A stretch of 64,000 nucleotides of DNA from Rhexocercosporidium sp. MPI-PUGE-AT-0058 (GCA_020746875.1 JAGTJL010000003.1:3318064-3382063), one strand, 5' to 3'; positions 9,901-23,190 are shown, counted from the stretch's first letter. Numbers and translations: made by a program. The notes: a model not told the origin generated them from the letters alone.

Positions 9901-11984
9901 AATTTAATTAATTTACTTAATAAAAAATAACTTTATAAAGACAAAGTTAAAAGAATACTTATAAATAGCTTAAGTGCTTATAATAAGACACTATTTACTC
10001 GCTTAAGTCCTTTATAAAGTTATTACCGCGACAGAATTATAATAATAGTATTTAAATTCCGATAAGCGAGATTTCGGAACGACTAAGAAAGAGGCGCATA
10101 ATTTAAATTAATTAAAATCTCCTTTTATATAAAGTAATTTTATTTATTTTATTATTTTAAAATTAATTAATTAAAATTCTAAAGAAATAAAGTCGTTATT
10201 ACTTTAATATTTTAATACGTTACTTAAAATGACTTAAGACGGGCTTGGCCTGTCATAATATTTAATTCGCTGTCTTATATTTTTACTTTTAATTAAGTTA
10301 TTATTATTAATACTTAAGTAACGTAAGGGCCTAGACTTAGTAGCCGTCGATCGAGAAAACTCATAAAGTTTAATAATAACCTTTATATTAAACTTTAAAC
10401 TTACAACAACTCGACCGCTGATTTCCGAGGACTAATAGTTTAATTAAAAATAAAGCATTTATAATATAAAAGGTTAAAGGCGTAAAAAAAATATAAAAAA
10501 GTTAAAGATTTATAATTTATTAACTGTACTTATTTTATTTATTTTTAATTTAACCGTTACGGTCTTAAAGTATTAAGCTCCGTTTTTAAGCACGCTATAT
10601 TAAAGTTATTAATATTTAAATAAACCTTTTATATTATTAATAATAAATTTAACGATTTTTATTATTAATATAAGGCAGTTATAATAGCTTATGTTCTTTA
10701 TAATAACTTATGGCCTGTCGCGCGCTTTATTATTTATTTAAATATATAAATTAATTTTATTTATTTAATTTTATAAACTCTTTTAAATCTTAAGTCGTTT
10801 AATTACGCGTAATCTCTTAATCGTTATATATTTTCTTTTTAAATTAATAACTTATTTATTATAGCCTTAAGAGTTATTTTAATTAAAATAAATCTTTTTT
10901 ATTATAAAGTGTTTAAGTAATATTAAAGAAAAAATTTTAGTCTTTAATTACCTTTAGGGACTTATTATATAAGCCTGTTTTAATAATATATTTTAAGGGG
11001 TTATTGTCTTTAGTGCTTAGCCTATTAATACATTAAGACTGTTAACGCTTTAAAACGGCTTGTCGAAAGAACCTCGTCTAACTTATTATTTAACTTTTTA
11101 TAAAATTTAATAAAAAGTAAGTACTCGATTAAATTTTATTTTTTTATAGCGTAAATTATAATCGATTTAATTTAATTAAACTATTTCACGAAGTTAAAAC
11201 TTTTTTTAAGTTTCTTAAAAGCTTCTTTAGTTTTATAAAATATTAATAATTATTATATTTATAGGCTTTTAAACTTATACGTTTAGCGTTAGTAATATTA
11301 AATTATTTAAAGGGCAGCCGCCGTAAACACACTATTTGACTCGACTGGGATGCTAGTGTTGTCGTTGCGGAACGACTTATAAATACGATCGGAGGGTATT
11401 TATAAACGTAAATAGTATTTAAAGTGCTAAGGAGATTTTTATTATTATTTAAGGAAAAGCCTTTAGTATTTTAATATATGCCTTTACTATTATGCCTTAA
11501 TCTTCGTCCTCTTCGTAAAGTATAAAAAGTACGTCTTCGCCACAGTTTAGCGTTCGATAACGTTAAATAATAAATTATAAGAATTATAATAAAAAGTAAT
11601 TAATAATATTAATTATAGCGATTAAGTTATTTATTAAAAGAGTAAGTAACGACTCGATATTGACTTTATTCCGTGTGAATTAACCTTTTAAGTACTTTAA
11701 TAATAATTCCATCGTTTTATATAACTTATCTTATAAGCTTTTTAAAGTCTTTAAGGCTTTATAAATTTCGCTTTTTAAGAATAAGTTTAAATTAATCTTT
11801 ATTATTATTATATTAAGTTGTCGTTAAAAGCTTGTCGTCTTTATAATAAATAAAGCGTTTTCGTTTATAAAATAGCTTAAGGTAATTAATTATAAAAGTA
11901 TTATAAAGAAATATATTATTAACTCTTAACTTTTTTAACTTATAATAACTCTTTTTAAGAAAGGCCTTATAAATTTCATAAGGT
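6936..11984. other. AT-rich RIP-degraded tract
   Basis: Very TA-rich, with no intact gene. The part nearest 11.98 kb probably belongs to gypsy-2 (− strand), which continues from the other side of the Mutator-like element. Stretches near 9.4–9.8 kb and 10.2–11.2 kb look like former coding sequence (long frames broken only by TAA/TAG) but I cannot name them. A non-AT-rich patch lies at about 11,310–11,400. Confidence 0.5.
7880..8190 (+). repeat. Inverted copy of the gypsy-2 segment at 24,710–24,995
   Basis: This stretch (from GGGGAAAACACCAAGCACAT to about TAACCCTATTATA) matches the reverse complement of about 24,710–24,995, with mainly transition differences. Examples are the shared blocks GGTAAACGTAAGAAATACTT and GTTATAATAGTAAAAATCGT / GTTATAATAATAAAAATCGT. 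In gypsy-2 the segment lies just upstream of the RNase H region, so this is a second, truncated copy of that family in the opposite orientation. Confidence 0.65.
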
Positions 11985-11992
11985 TTTAATTA

Positions 11993-14699
11993 GGGGCCAG
12001 CTAAATCGCCTTGGGCAAATGGCTAAACCGCCTTGCCAAGGCTCGGCGTCTCGGTTATGGGGTGTGCATTTAGGATACTCGCGAATACGTATAAATTACT
12101 ATTAAAGCTAGGTATCCCTGATGCAACTACTTAATTAATAACGCCTGATCTTGCGTATTACTATTATCTTATTAGGAGTTAATATTATACGGAGCATTTG
12201 CTTCTGTCAGCTGACTCTCTATGAGTATCACGGACTAGTTTACTCGTGCTTGCATTAGAGAGGACTGTATAAAGAGCTTTATTTGGTAAGAAATAGGGGT
12301 TTTTGGAGTAGCCGGCTGGGGTGGTTCAGTAATAGTTAGAGTCTCGATGTCGTCGGTATCACTGAAGTCGTGATCTTGTATTAGAGCTAAAGCCTGATTA
12401 ATAGCTTCTTGTATTGTATATGCAGTAAGCTTAGTAGTATCTTTAATACTATTTGACTGGTAGATTGATGATATGCTACGTTAATAACCACGCTCTTTTG
12501 CTGTTCCCGGCTTATATGAATCCTGGTGCTCACTTGCAAGTCGTTGTATAATTAAAGCAATTGTAGTCGGTGTTTGACGCATAGTAAAGACTTGCTGAGT
12601 TGATGAAGATACTGAAGGAAGGATAGCTGGCGCAGAGCTTGAAGGTAGCTCGAATTGTGAAGGCTCACGGCGAGTGTTCGAAGGTGCTATACGTGATGGT
12701 TTGTTACTACTATTAAAAGCCCCCTTAGGCTTGCCTTTGCTTTTGACCTTAAGAGGATTTAGTAAAGGCAGGGAAAGCCGATAAGTATTTAAGGCCGGCT
12801 GTATTGAAATTGGCCTGTCGTACTACTAATGAGGATGTATTTGAGCTAATAATATATATTTATGAACTCGTCGGCTCGTAAAGATTTGATGGTAGTAAGG
12901 TAAACCTAAAGACTTAGTTGTAACGCAATTATAGCCGTATTGAGGAGGCTGGTTATTAGAGTTTAGCTTGCTTTGCTCTTGCTTAATTTTTAGTAAAGCG
13001 TAAATATAAACCTGAGGAAGGACAGTAGCGAATAAGGGAGTATTCATACTGTGTTTCGGCTTCATTTTCTGTTGAGTAGTGGTAACTCGTATATTCTCAT
13101 ATTAGGCTTCCCAAAATAGCTGCAATTTAAGGAAAATATTACGTAAATCTCCATGCCTTCGCTGTAAATACCTCTTAAGAGTTGCGTGATAACTTTTAAT
13201 AGGAGAGGTTATAGTAACACTAAAGTAGTAGTCTTAATTAATCTAAAAAGCGACGAGTTTCTTCTTCTAAAGAAGCTATATTCCTGTGACATAACTCATA
13301 GCACCTGCTGGGTATTAGATATATATATTCTATAAACGATTATCATATTATTACTTAGATATACTAGTTAGTAACTTATTCCAGGAGATAAGGAATGCTT
13401 AAAAGCGTGGGTGGCGTGTTTAGTTCTTATCGTTACCTTTGATTAGGCTAAGGAAGAACTTCTTGGTTTTAGCCAGCACGTTTATATTAATGTGTTATTA
13501 ATAGAGGAGGTGACGAGCTGAGGGAAACTATGTATTAAAGCATTTGATAAGAGTTAATTCTTTATTTGTTATAATAGAAAGTAGTTCCGGAATCGTGTGC
13601 TTAGATATAATAGCTCTTAGTTGCGTGAGCGCCTATTTGTAGTCTTTTTCCGTCTTTTCTGACAGGAAGCATATTCCCAGCTGAATTATTATATTATTGC
13701 CTGTTATTCCGCATATATTTAGCAATAGCATATTGAATTGGTTTGTTTTGTATATGCAATCGAGTAAAAGAACATCGGAATGCTGCTTTCAAAGCTGAAT
13801 TAAGGCGGGGGCGATGAAAAAGAGCTGCCGGAGGTGACTACTTTTAGGCTTATACGTAAAGGAATAATTGTTGTCTTGTAGTTCTTATATAAATTGTTAG
13901 CAAATAGCAGACGGTTATTATTAAGTTATGTACCTTTAAAAGCTAGTGTAACGGTGATATGTTATTAAGCTCTTTGGACTTTGATTTTTATACTAGATTT
14001 GATATATCCTTAGAAGTTAAAGTCACTCCGGTGTCTTCTTAGCGCAAGGTAGATATGATCTCAGTATTTGATAAGCCAGCTTTTGTAAAGGTATTAATCC
14101 GAGAAGCTGTTTCCGCCGAAATAGCAGCTAATTTGTGTGTAGGATAGGCAGAAGAGTCTGCAGACCTTGTATAGTTATGCTCTCCCTCCTTAACTTCAAC
14201 TTGCTAATTCCCCGTCGTCTTATCTCGAGTCAATACTACCTTTATCTTGTAATCTGTCTTTTTGCTACTAGTATTCTTGCGTCGATTCATCTCGTTGACG
14301 TGCTCTTTTTTGCCTTTGTTGTCGTATTTCTTAGCACGATCGCAGACGTAGACCATTCGATTTGGTGTTTTATCGCGCCGGAGGAAGGCATAGCTATATT
14401 CTTTTGCATGCCTTTGAATAGTAGTAATCGCAGTATTAATTATAATATAAGTTTCTTTTGCAGGAGGGGGGCCGCAAGCTTGTGCGGAGGAAAACGATAT
14501 GTTGAGGGCAAAAGTGGTATGGTAAGAGGGGCGCTGAAGGTGAGGCTCTGAATATGCCCTGCATTAAGGTTAAGTAGAGTCGCTAATAATTTGTATGGGT
14601 TAGTACCTTTGATAAATGTACGGGCGCAGTCAATCAAAAATTAAGCGAGGCCTTGGCAAGGCGGTTTAGCTATTTGCCTAAGGCGATTTAGCTGGCCCC
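11993..14699 (-). mobile_element. Mutator-like (MULE) DNA transposon, 2.7 kb
   Basis: Inverted terminal repeats of about 50 bp begin GGGGCCAGCTAAATCGCCTT at 11,993 and, inverted, at 14,699. They differ at a few G/A positions. The flanks are an exact 8-bp duplication TTTAATTA (11,985–11,992 and 14,700–14,707). The interior is clearly less AT-rich than the surroundings and carries a transposase on the − strand. It sits in AT-rich sequence that, on the right, is the C-terminal part of gypsy-2. Confidence 0.88.
12800..14530 (-). pseudogene. MULE transposase with FAR1-like zinc-binding N-terminus
   Basis: Reading leftward, the N-terminal part (about 14,450–14,120) resembles the WRKY/GCM-type FAR1 zinc domain of fungal MULEs: YAFLRRDKTPNRMVYVCDRA, KKYDNKGKKEHVNEM, KNTSSKKTDYKIKVVLTRD, EVKEGEHNY. 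The MULE catalytic domain lies near 13,800–13,480: DVLLLDCIYKTNQFNMLLLN, CGITGNN, FLSEKTEKDYK, then ITNKEL and FPSARHLL, which holds the conserved Asp positions. A downstream stretch at 12,826–13,065 remains open. A few TAG/TAA codons at Trp/Gln positions and frame breaks inactivate it. It is much less mutated than the host gypsy-2, so it inserted later or was hit by RIP fewer times. Confidence 0.75.
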
Positions 14700-15022
14700 T
14701 TTAATTATTAAAAGTTAAGCTTTTTACTCCTTAATATATTAATTTCCTAAATAAAGTCGTACTTAAGAATTAAGTCTTTAATTTATAATAACTTATTTTA
14801 AATGTCCTTTTTTACGTTAAAAGCTTTTTTCTTTTCTTATTTACGACGTGTCTTTTAAAGTTTAACTTCTTTTATATTATTATTTTACATTTTATATTAA
14901 AGAGTTTAAATATAAATTAAATCGTTAATACTTTTAATATCTTTTAAAAAAAGGCTTTTTTAAGTAAAATAACGTATTTTAATAAAAAGAACTGGTTTTT
15001 TACCGTAAACTATATAAAAAGG
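14700..15022 (-). pseudogene. Gypsy-2 integrase C-terminal part
   Basis: AT-rich. Read leftward from 15,017 it continues the integrase frame that stops at 23,378. Joined across the copia element it reads SYTPFYIVYGKKPVLFIKIRY, the well-known gypsy motif TPF-x-LVYG-xEPVLPIE. The sequence then reads on with RIP stops toward the MULE boundary. Confidence 0.75.
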
Positions 15023-15212
15023 TGTCGTACAGATGTGGAGCAGGCTTTTCGTGGTTCAAGAGCTTTACGATTAACGTAAAGAGTAAGAGTTTAAAAGATT
15101 TATTAAAATAAGCGTTACCCTTTACAAAAGAGGACTGTAACCCGAGTATATATATACGTGAGTGCTTACGAGAGTATATATATAACTAATAGATTACGTT
15201 AAGGCGCGACAC
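15023..15212. repeat. Copia-1 LTR (3' LTR in element orientation)
   Basis: 190 bp, begins TGTCGTACAGATG and ends GGCGCGACA. It matches the LTR at 23,191–23,377 over its length (shared blocks CGATTAACGTAAA, GTATATATATACGTGAGTGC), with mainly transition differences. Confidence 0.88.
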
Positions 15213-15991
15213 ACCCCTATAGTAAGGCTCCGTTATATAAATAAGCCTTGCTATTTAAAGGCGTATAAGCAGTCGAGAGATATAATATAAACTCTTTAAA
15301 TATATATATTAATTCTTAGTAAAAGTATGGCGCTAAGCAATAAATTAATATTTTTAGAATACTATAATAAATAAAAATATTAATACGCGCTTTAAAGATA
15401 TAATATGCAAGGACTCTATATATTAATATAAGCAGTCTGCTAAGTAATTAATATTAATAACAAATGAAAATATAAATACGTATTTAAATTATATATAATT
15501 AAATAAATAAAATTTAAAGATATAATTAAGTTATAATAATTAAGTAAATAAAATCTTAATTATTATGTCTAACGCGTGTAAATCGCAGGTTTTAAAAGTA
15601 AGGCTAAAGTAAGGTTCGGTCTGCAGTTAAGATCTCGTGCCGTCCCGTCTAATTATTAAGTTATTAAGTTATAATTAATAAATTTAGTCTTTTTAAAGTA
15701 ATTACTATATATAGTAGGAAGCCGCAACAGTATGTGCCAGCCTTTTATTAGCTTATATAATGCGCCGCCTCCCGGGTTAATAGGTTTATTATTAATCCAA
15801 GCGTCCCGTACTATAATAACGTAATTATAATTACTCTTAGAAATGTATATATATTGACCTTTATATTACTATAATTAACCTTTACTTAATATTAACGCAC
15901 TTTATACTCGCGTGCCTGCCTACCTGCCTATTTCTTTTTCTTATTTTTTAATTTTTTATTTTTTTTAGTAAATTCTCCTCAATTACTAGCC

Positions 15992-16920
15992 ATGCCTCCT
16001 AAAGCTTTTAGAGTAGCGACTGCGCGCATTAATAATTAAATCGCAGCTCGCTAGGTAAGTTCTTTTTTAATTTAATTTCTTAATTTTATTTTTAAGTGAC
16101 CTTAATACCGTTAAACTAATTATTAATAATTATATTATAGGATTTTAAAGATGAGTTCGATGACTAAGAAGTGTTTAGTAATAAGCTTATTAATAAGCTT
16201 CTTAATAATCCTCTTCTTACTCGTTCGGTCGTCAGAATAAATCTTAAAGATAATTAATAGTATTTTTTTTTACGCGAATATAAAAATGCGCTTATTAATA
16301 ACTTTAATAATAAGTTAATTTTCCCTTAATCTTTTCGTATTAAGCTAAGCTCGCCATTTAAGAAGACTCTTACGCGTTCTTTTAATGTTTTACTATTATT
16401 AATTATATTAAGTAAAAGCGTTATTATATTAAATAAAAATGGCTTTTAATATACCTCCTTTACTTCGCGCGTCTCGCGTCTTAGTTTAATTCTCTTTCTT
16501 GCCCCTTTTCCTGCTTTTAAGACTTGCACTCATTTTTTATTAACTTTAAAAAAGCGTAAATCGTCTCGTACTCCATTTAAGCCTCGCTCTTCTATTAAGC
16601 GCGCTCGAGGTATATATACATTATTTTAAAGCTTACTTTTTATTAATAACTTATTTTATTTATATTAATTAAGATTTAAGAAAGGAGTTTACGGATCCTT
16701 ATTTATTATATATTCGCGCTATTATTTATAGCCGTAGTAATTGTAAACACTACTTCGCTAATACTTTCGCTATTAAAAGTCGATGTTATAATTATACCTC
16801 TGGTTATAAATGCGATTCCGTTATAAGAAATGTACTTAAGTATAATAAAAGATTAATTATAGTTATAAACTTTAATAATAAAAAGGTATAATAATTGTAT
16901 TATAATTAATTAAGTATTTT
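15992..16920 (+). pseudogene. Antisense intron-containing gene inside copia-1
   Basis: On the strand opposite pol, between pol and the 3' LTR, there is a gene-like structure. Exon 1 (15,992–16,054) starts ATG CCT CCT AAA (MPPKAFRVATARINN). An 86-nt intron follows with donor GTAAGT and acceptor ATTATAG (16,055–16,140). Exon 2 runs 156 codons (16,141–16,609) broken only by TAA/TAG at likely Trp/Gln positions, and has a basic end (KKRKSSRTPFKPRSSIKRAR). A second intron, starting GTATAT at 16,610 and ending at an AAG near 16,673–16,680, leads to exon 3 with a cysteine-bearing stretch (CKHYFANTFAIKSRCYNYT, then YKC) that may have been a CxxC zinc site. I do not recognise the family. Copia elements normally lack such a gene, so it may be an accessory or captured gene, or a separate nested insertion without visible ends. 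Confidence 0.5.
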
Positions 16921-17227
16921 ATTAATTAATTTATAAAGTATTAAAAAGTATAAAATTACTTTAAAAGCCTTAATAAAAGACTTAGTAAGTAATAATAAGT
17001 TTAATAAAGACATAAAATTAAATCTTTTGGTGCGCTTTTAAAAGCTAGGTCTAAAGCGTAATAAGAAGGTTAATTTTAATAATAATATTAGTATTAATGC
17101 GAGATCTTTAGCGGAGTTTAGTAATTTTATATAGGGTTTAAAGAAATTCGCGAAGGTTTTAAAGACAATAGTTACTTATTAATTTAAACTTAAGTGAATT
17201 TTTGCGCTTTTAGTGGATTGTTTATGA

Positions 17228-17340
17228 GCTCGGACTGGATTTAAACGGACTTTACTTAGGCTCAGGCCAGATTTAAATAGTCTTTACTTAAGCTTAAGCT
17301 AAATTTAAGTAGACTTTACTTAAGCTCGGGCTGGATTTCG
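17228..17340. repeat. 32-bp tandem repeat (3.5 copies)
   Basis: Units start at 17,228, 17,260, 17,292 and 17,324, each beginning GCTC/GCTT and carrying (C/T)GGATTTAAA-like and CTTTACTTA parts. They differ by transitions. The array lies between the antisense gene and the pol end of copia-1. Confidence 0.8.
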
Positions 17341-17519
17341 CGTTTACGTTCGGCGTTTTTAAAGCGCGAATACCTAAAATATTAAATTAAAAAAGTTTTT
17401 ATAAATAAAAAATCGTATAAAAATGTTTTTAATATACTTTTAATAAATGTATTTAAAGCTTTTTAACTTAAAATCAATAATTACTAAAGTTTAAAAGTGC
17501 TTTAAAAAGCTCGAATTTC

Positions 17520-20500
17520 TAGTAAAATAAATTCTTTATGAGCCTATTAATAAACATATTAATAATTAAAAGATATATTACTTTAAATAATCCACGAGTA
17601 TATTCTTATTTAAGCCACATATTTTAAATATTTATATAGCGAAGCTTAATAGTAATCCTCTTAATATTATTTATAATTAATTTAATTATTTATTAATTAT
17701 TATAAAAGATTTCTTAAGTTTTATTAATATTAAGAGTTAAGTTTTAAAAGAATTATTAAAAAGCTATAGCTTTTTTTCCGGTGTATTTTAATATTAATAA
17801 TTTCGTTTTAATAGTCGACGTAATAATCGTAAATTACTTTAATGCTTTTTAAATTATTAGCCCGCTAAATAATAAGATTATATAACTTTAAGATGACTTC
17901 TGAGTTTTAATGTCATTCGCGAAAGATATATTTAAAATAATATAAAGCGCTTTCTTTTAATTACTTCTATATATAATGCTTAAAAAGCGCGTATTAAATA
18001 AGTAATAAATAAGTTAATATATAATTGTGAAATGCTTTAGATTAGGATTTATTGCGAATTATAAAAGCTAGGCAATCGCAAAGGCTACGTCTAGTTTTAT
18101 AATAATTGCTATATATAATACCGACTTAATTCTCTTTTAATAAGCTTTAATATGTTTTTTTAAAGCTTATCCCTTATATTTAACAAGATTGATTTAAGGG
18201 AGCGGTGTCGTAAGACACTTTTTATTAACTTATTCAAACTTTTAAGTAATCTTCTTAATATATTAATTATAAATTAAAGAAATAGTCTTACGCTTTTTAT
18301 TACGTATTATCTTAATCCTTAAGAATTATTTAATATTTTTAAGATTATATATATTGTACGCTTAATTTAGTCGCTTAATGAAATTTTATCCGAGCTTTAA
18401 GTCGTCTCGATAATAAAGCACTTAAATGTTATTTACGTAAAAGAGAATAAGGATTTTATAAGTAAGGTTTATGAATATATACGGTTTCTTTAAGTATAAA
18501 ATTAGCCTTAAATTTATTAACGTTTTATTAATATATTTATATTATAAATACGGAGAGTCACGCATCTCGTAAAAAGCGCGATTAATTTATAATATATGTC
18601 TAGGCTTATTAAAACCTAAAGGGAATTTATAATACACGGTTTTATTGTCTATATCTTAAAGAGCGTTAATAAACGCGTTAATTACGTTAAAGCACTTAAC
18701 TTTTAAGTTAAAATAAGCTGTAAGCGCCATAGCGATTTAAAAGGATTTAATTAAAAGCGTGTTAGCGTATGTAAAGACAATTATTAATTTACTTTAGAAA
18801 TTACCTCGCATAATAATTCGAGATTTATATTTTAAAATGTATCCCTTTAGATCTAGCTTATACTTAAAAACCTATATAAGCGGAATAAATATTTATATAG
18901 TGTTTAAATTAAACACTTTTAAGGTTTAATAACCTTATTTATTTATTGTCTTTATTTTTAAGTTCGTATCTTCTTTAAATTACTCTTTTATTAAGTAATT
19001 CTTAAAATCGTTTTATTATTTTAATTTAAATAAAAGATTTTAGACTTTAATTTTTAAAAGTGAAATCTTTTCTTTTAGTAATTAGCGGCTCAATTGTATT
19101 ACTATTGTAATTATATAATATATAATCTTTATTAAATCTCGAAGATTATTTTACTCTTTTAGTAATATATATTAATTAAGCATAAGTCCTTAAAGCATTT
19201 AATTAATTTCGGACCGAAGATTATTATATTAGTCGAGGATTTAATTACCCCCGAAATTAGGCTTACCCCTAAGCTTAAGGTTGTCTTTATTAAGGCGTGT
19301 TTATTTAAAGATAACTATAAGTATAATAAATACTTTATTACTTTAATTTTTTTATAATCTTTCTCTTTTCCTTTTACTTTTAATTAGCTTTTTTACTTTT
19401 GCCGAGCTTTTAATAAGTATATTTAATTTTAATTAAGCTTCTTTTATTATAATTTAAAAGTGTATTACTCTTGCTTATCTTACTTCCGTCGTCCGAGTAC
19501 TTTATGCTTTAGTTTAGGAATGCGGTGTTAAAATTATTATTAAAGACTCCTTTTATAATCGAGGTCTTAACGGTATTTAAATCTTAATGCGTAATAATTA
19601 AGACGAATCCCGCGCTTAATCTTATAATACGTTCGAATCTCGATTAATGAGTTATATACTCTTACGCGAGTCGAATGCCTTTAAGTCATACTTTATATTT
19701 AAAGTAGACTTTCGGTTTAACGCACTTTTTTTTAATTTCTTATTTTATTTAAGAGGGCCCTTTAAAATAAGAATATATTCTGAAGTTAAAAGTCTATTTG
19801 CTATGCTTAGGCTATTAATATGCTTTTTTACCCTCGAGTTCTGACTCTCGAAGCTTTTAATTAATTTTTAAATTCGTTTAATATATAATTAAGGCAAGTC
19901 TTTACTTAAGAGATTTATATTATTTTCTCCGACAATTATATTTTTAATAATGTTTTTAATGATTTCAGCTTAATTTACGACAGACTTATCCTCCTCGATG
20001 AGATCGTAAATAGACTTGGCTTCTTAAATTGTAATCTTTATTTTTTTACTTAAGGTAATATAAAAGCTATTTTTATTAAAGCGTACGTTACGCGTAATAA
20101 TTATTTTATTAAGACGTGGCACTTAAATCCTATAAATATTAAAAGCGTGAAAACTTATAAAATATTTAATATATATACGCGTAATTATTTTAAACGCTTT
20201 TTTATTTTATCCTTTAGCTTTCTTTATTATTAATAGGTACGCTTTATAGCCATATACATAAATATTATTTTAGTTTAGTTTAAAATCTATAGTAAGTTTT
20301 ATAATAAGCGCTAAGTCATATCACCGAAAATAATTCTAAAACCACTTATTATTAACTTTAATAGGTAACAGCCAGTCATTTGCTCGCCTTAGGCTTTTAT
20401 TATATAAATAAATCTTTATAAGTATACATTTAATATTCAAATTCACGGGAAGATTAATTAATAGTCTTATCTTAATGCCTTTATTAATTGCTTTTTAACT

Positions 20501-22150
20501 AATTCGTTCGGCTCCGTCATTTGACTTATAAGTTGCCGTTAGTAAGAGCTCGAGGTTAATTCCGAGCTTATTAGCCTATCTCTCATATTTCGTAAATCCT
20601 CGAATTATAATGACTGCTTTTTCTTAATTATATTTAAATTTATATATTAAGAGTTTAAATTGCTTTCGAACTTAAGCTTTAAAGCTCTTAATATATTAAA
20701 ACACTTTATTATACTCTTTTATTTGTAATATATAATTAACGAGTAAGCCGCTGTATTCGCATTTAAGTATAAAGAGCTAAGAGTAATTATTTTAATATTT
20801 TAAATAATTAAATAAATCTTAAGTAACTTTTTAAAATAGTTTAAAGAATTTCCTTTTTAGTAAACGTTTAAAGATTACTTAAGTAATATAAGTTAAAGCA
20901 TATTATTTATACTTAATCTTCCTTATTACTTTAATAATTTTAATATTTTTCGCCGTGTTTATTAATTTCCTTAAAGCATCCGGGCTTAAATAACTTATTC
21001 GCAGATATTAAATACGCTTTGAGTCTATTTTAAGGTACTTATAATCTTTAAATAGTTTATACGGCTTATTTATTTTTTTAAAAAGCGTTAAAAATATTAT
21101 AATTTCTATAACGCTTAAGAGTATGTTACGAGTGCTTAAAGAGTAAATTAAACGTGGTTTATATTTAAAGAAAACGAGGTTTTATTTACGCTTTATTTAT
21201 TACATTATATAATATTCACTAATTAATAAGCCTTCCTCATTCTATCTTAAAGTGTAATTTATATTATAAAACTAAAGACTAGTCTTATAAAGACAAGCTT
21301 TAAAGATAATATTAATATAAAAGTTTTCTATAATTACGACGTCGTAAAGCGTGAAATTAAATAATTTTTTATTTAAACTCTTAAGCGCTCCTTTTATGAC
21401 TCGAGTTCCGCGCCCGATAATAAGCAATTAAGAGCTCCTACACTTAATTAAATCCTTAGGAGTAGATTTTATAAAAGATTTTTTTAATAATATTAAACGA
21501 TTATTAATTAAATTAATCGCTTTATAATTATTTAATAAAATAAAGTTTAATAAAGGATAAAGTGAATTTTAAAGGGAGTATATACTTATAGCTAAATGCT
21601 CGACTAAATTAGGCAAGAGCACCGGGTACGCGTGGGTCCCGCTTATTCCTTTTTTATTTAATAAGTTTCCGGAAAAAATAGACTTCTTTTTATTTAATTT
21701 ATTAAATCCTTACTTATTTAGTTTTACTAAGAGATTTTTTATTAATTAAGGGAAAGGCTTATTTAAACTTATTTACCCGCGAAAAGCTTTTTATTATAGC
21801 GTAACAAACCGTTACTAAATCTTATTATAATACTAATTATTCATTTTTAGGTTTAGACGAGCTGTTTTATTTTAATATTTAATAAACACTTTTTTATAAA
21901 CTGTTATTTAAAAATAAATATAATTTAAAGGAAACCAATGGTGAGTTTTATTCTTTAAATATAAATATGCTTTCTTTATAGGTTTTCCTTTTGTTTTAAA
22001 TTAATTTAATTTTTAGCTATATAAATTAAAAGCTTCCGAGTCGGGTATCTTATTATTATTAAAGCGTAAACTAAAAGTTAAAAAATGACTATACCTTAAT
22101 TTTCTACCGATAAGTTATTAATACTAACGATTGACTTAATTAAAATAAAA
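17520..22150 (-). pseudogene. Copia-1 gag-pol remnant
   Basis: Reading leftward: the gag region, about 22.1–21 kb, is too degraded for a motif. Integrase shows YLYN and RRANDWLLPIKV near 20,415–20,360. Reverse transcriptase shows a FYEMRDSP-like stretch near 18,570 and, at 18,425–18,439, YVNNI where functional elements have YVDDI; both Asp codons became AAT/AAC, the G→A change expected from RIP. The RNase H end (NMWLK…EYTRGLFKVIY, then a degraded ADGLTKAL at about 17,545) closes the polyprotein. Non-functional. Confidence 0.75.
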
Positions 22151-23190
22151 CAGTCGTGCGAGCTATTTTAAGGAGTATTTAAGAGGTATCTCGAGTTCGT
22201 TAACTTCCTTAGTCTTAAAAAAGTATTTTTAAGCCCATAAGTTATTAAAGTTATTAATTACAATTAAGAAAAGGTTAATATTAAGGGTACCGAGCACTTC
22301 CGGCACATAATATAAATTCTCTTTATGAATTAGTTTTTAGTGTTATATAATTTAAACTTTTAGGTTTCGAACGTTTTTTGTATTTAGGGATTATAAGTAA
22401 TCTTAACGAGTTATTATTTAAATTATTATATTTATTTAATATAAAACTATTTTAAGTGTGTAAATTAATACTTAAATGTTAGCTCTTTTCTTAGCGATAA
22501 GCTATGTAGCCGCTATACTGAAGAATTAGCGGCTTATAGTTTTCTTAATTTATTCGTAAAGCTTAAAGTATACCGTAGTTTGTAATTATTATATTACGTA
22601 CTTTATAATATACGCTTTAGCTTCGGCCTTAGCTTTCTTTTAATAAGATTCTGCGGTTATTTTAATAAGCTTATGCGGTCGAGTAGGAAGAGGGGTAATA
22701 AAAGCGTTAAAGCTTATAATTATTTAGTTTAAGGAAGACGTAGCTATTACGTGACGATCGAGTGCCCATTTCTAAAGTTATTTATTATATTCGTTTGTCT
22801 TTATTATATAATTTAATTTAACGAGATTATTTTTTTATTAAGCGATTTACTTGGCGGTCCGTGGATTTTTATTAATAATTTTAGCTAGTGTTTTTATATT
22901 AAGAATATTTAAGTTAACGAAAAGCTAAAGTCCGAACATTTAAACGCTAAAAGTTAAATAATTTATTTATAATAGGAAGTCTTTAGGCTTTAAATATATA
23001 ATGTTTACGTTAAGACCGCTAAGACTGTCGTGCGATAACATCTTAATAATTACGCCAAGAAGTGTATTAGGGTTTAAGCGTAAAAAAAGGAAACAAAGAT
23101 TATAAAGTTGGAATTAAATAAGCTTAATTAAAACTCGAAATCTATATATATTAAAAGTAACTTGTAAAAATAAATATGGCTCTTAACTAT

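Noticed and set aside
14135..14551. 138-codon + strand frame
   Set aside because: Antisense to the FAR1-like N-terminal part of the MULE transposase on the − strand.
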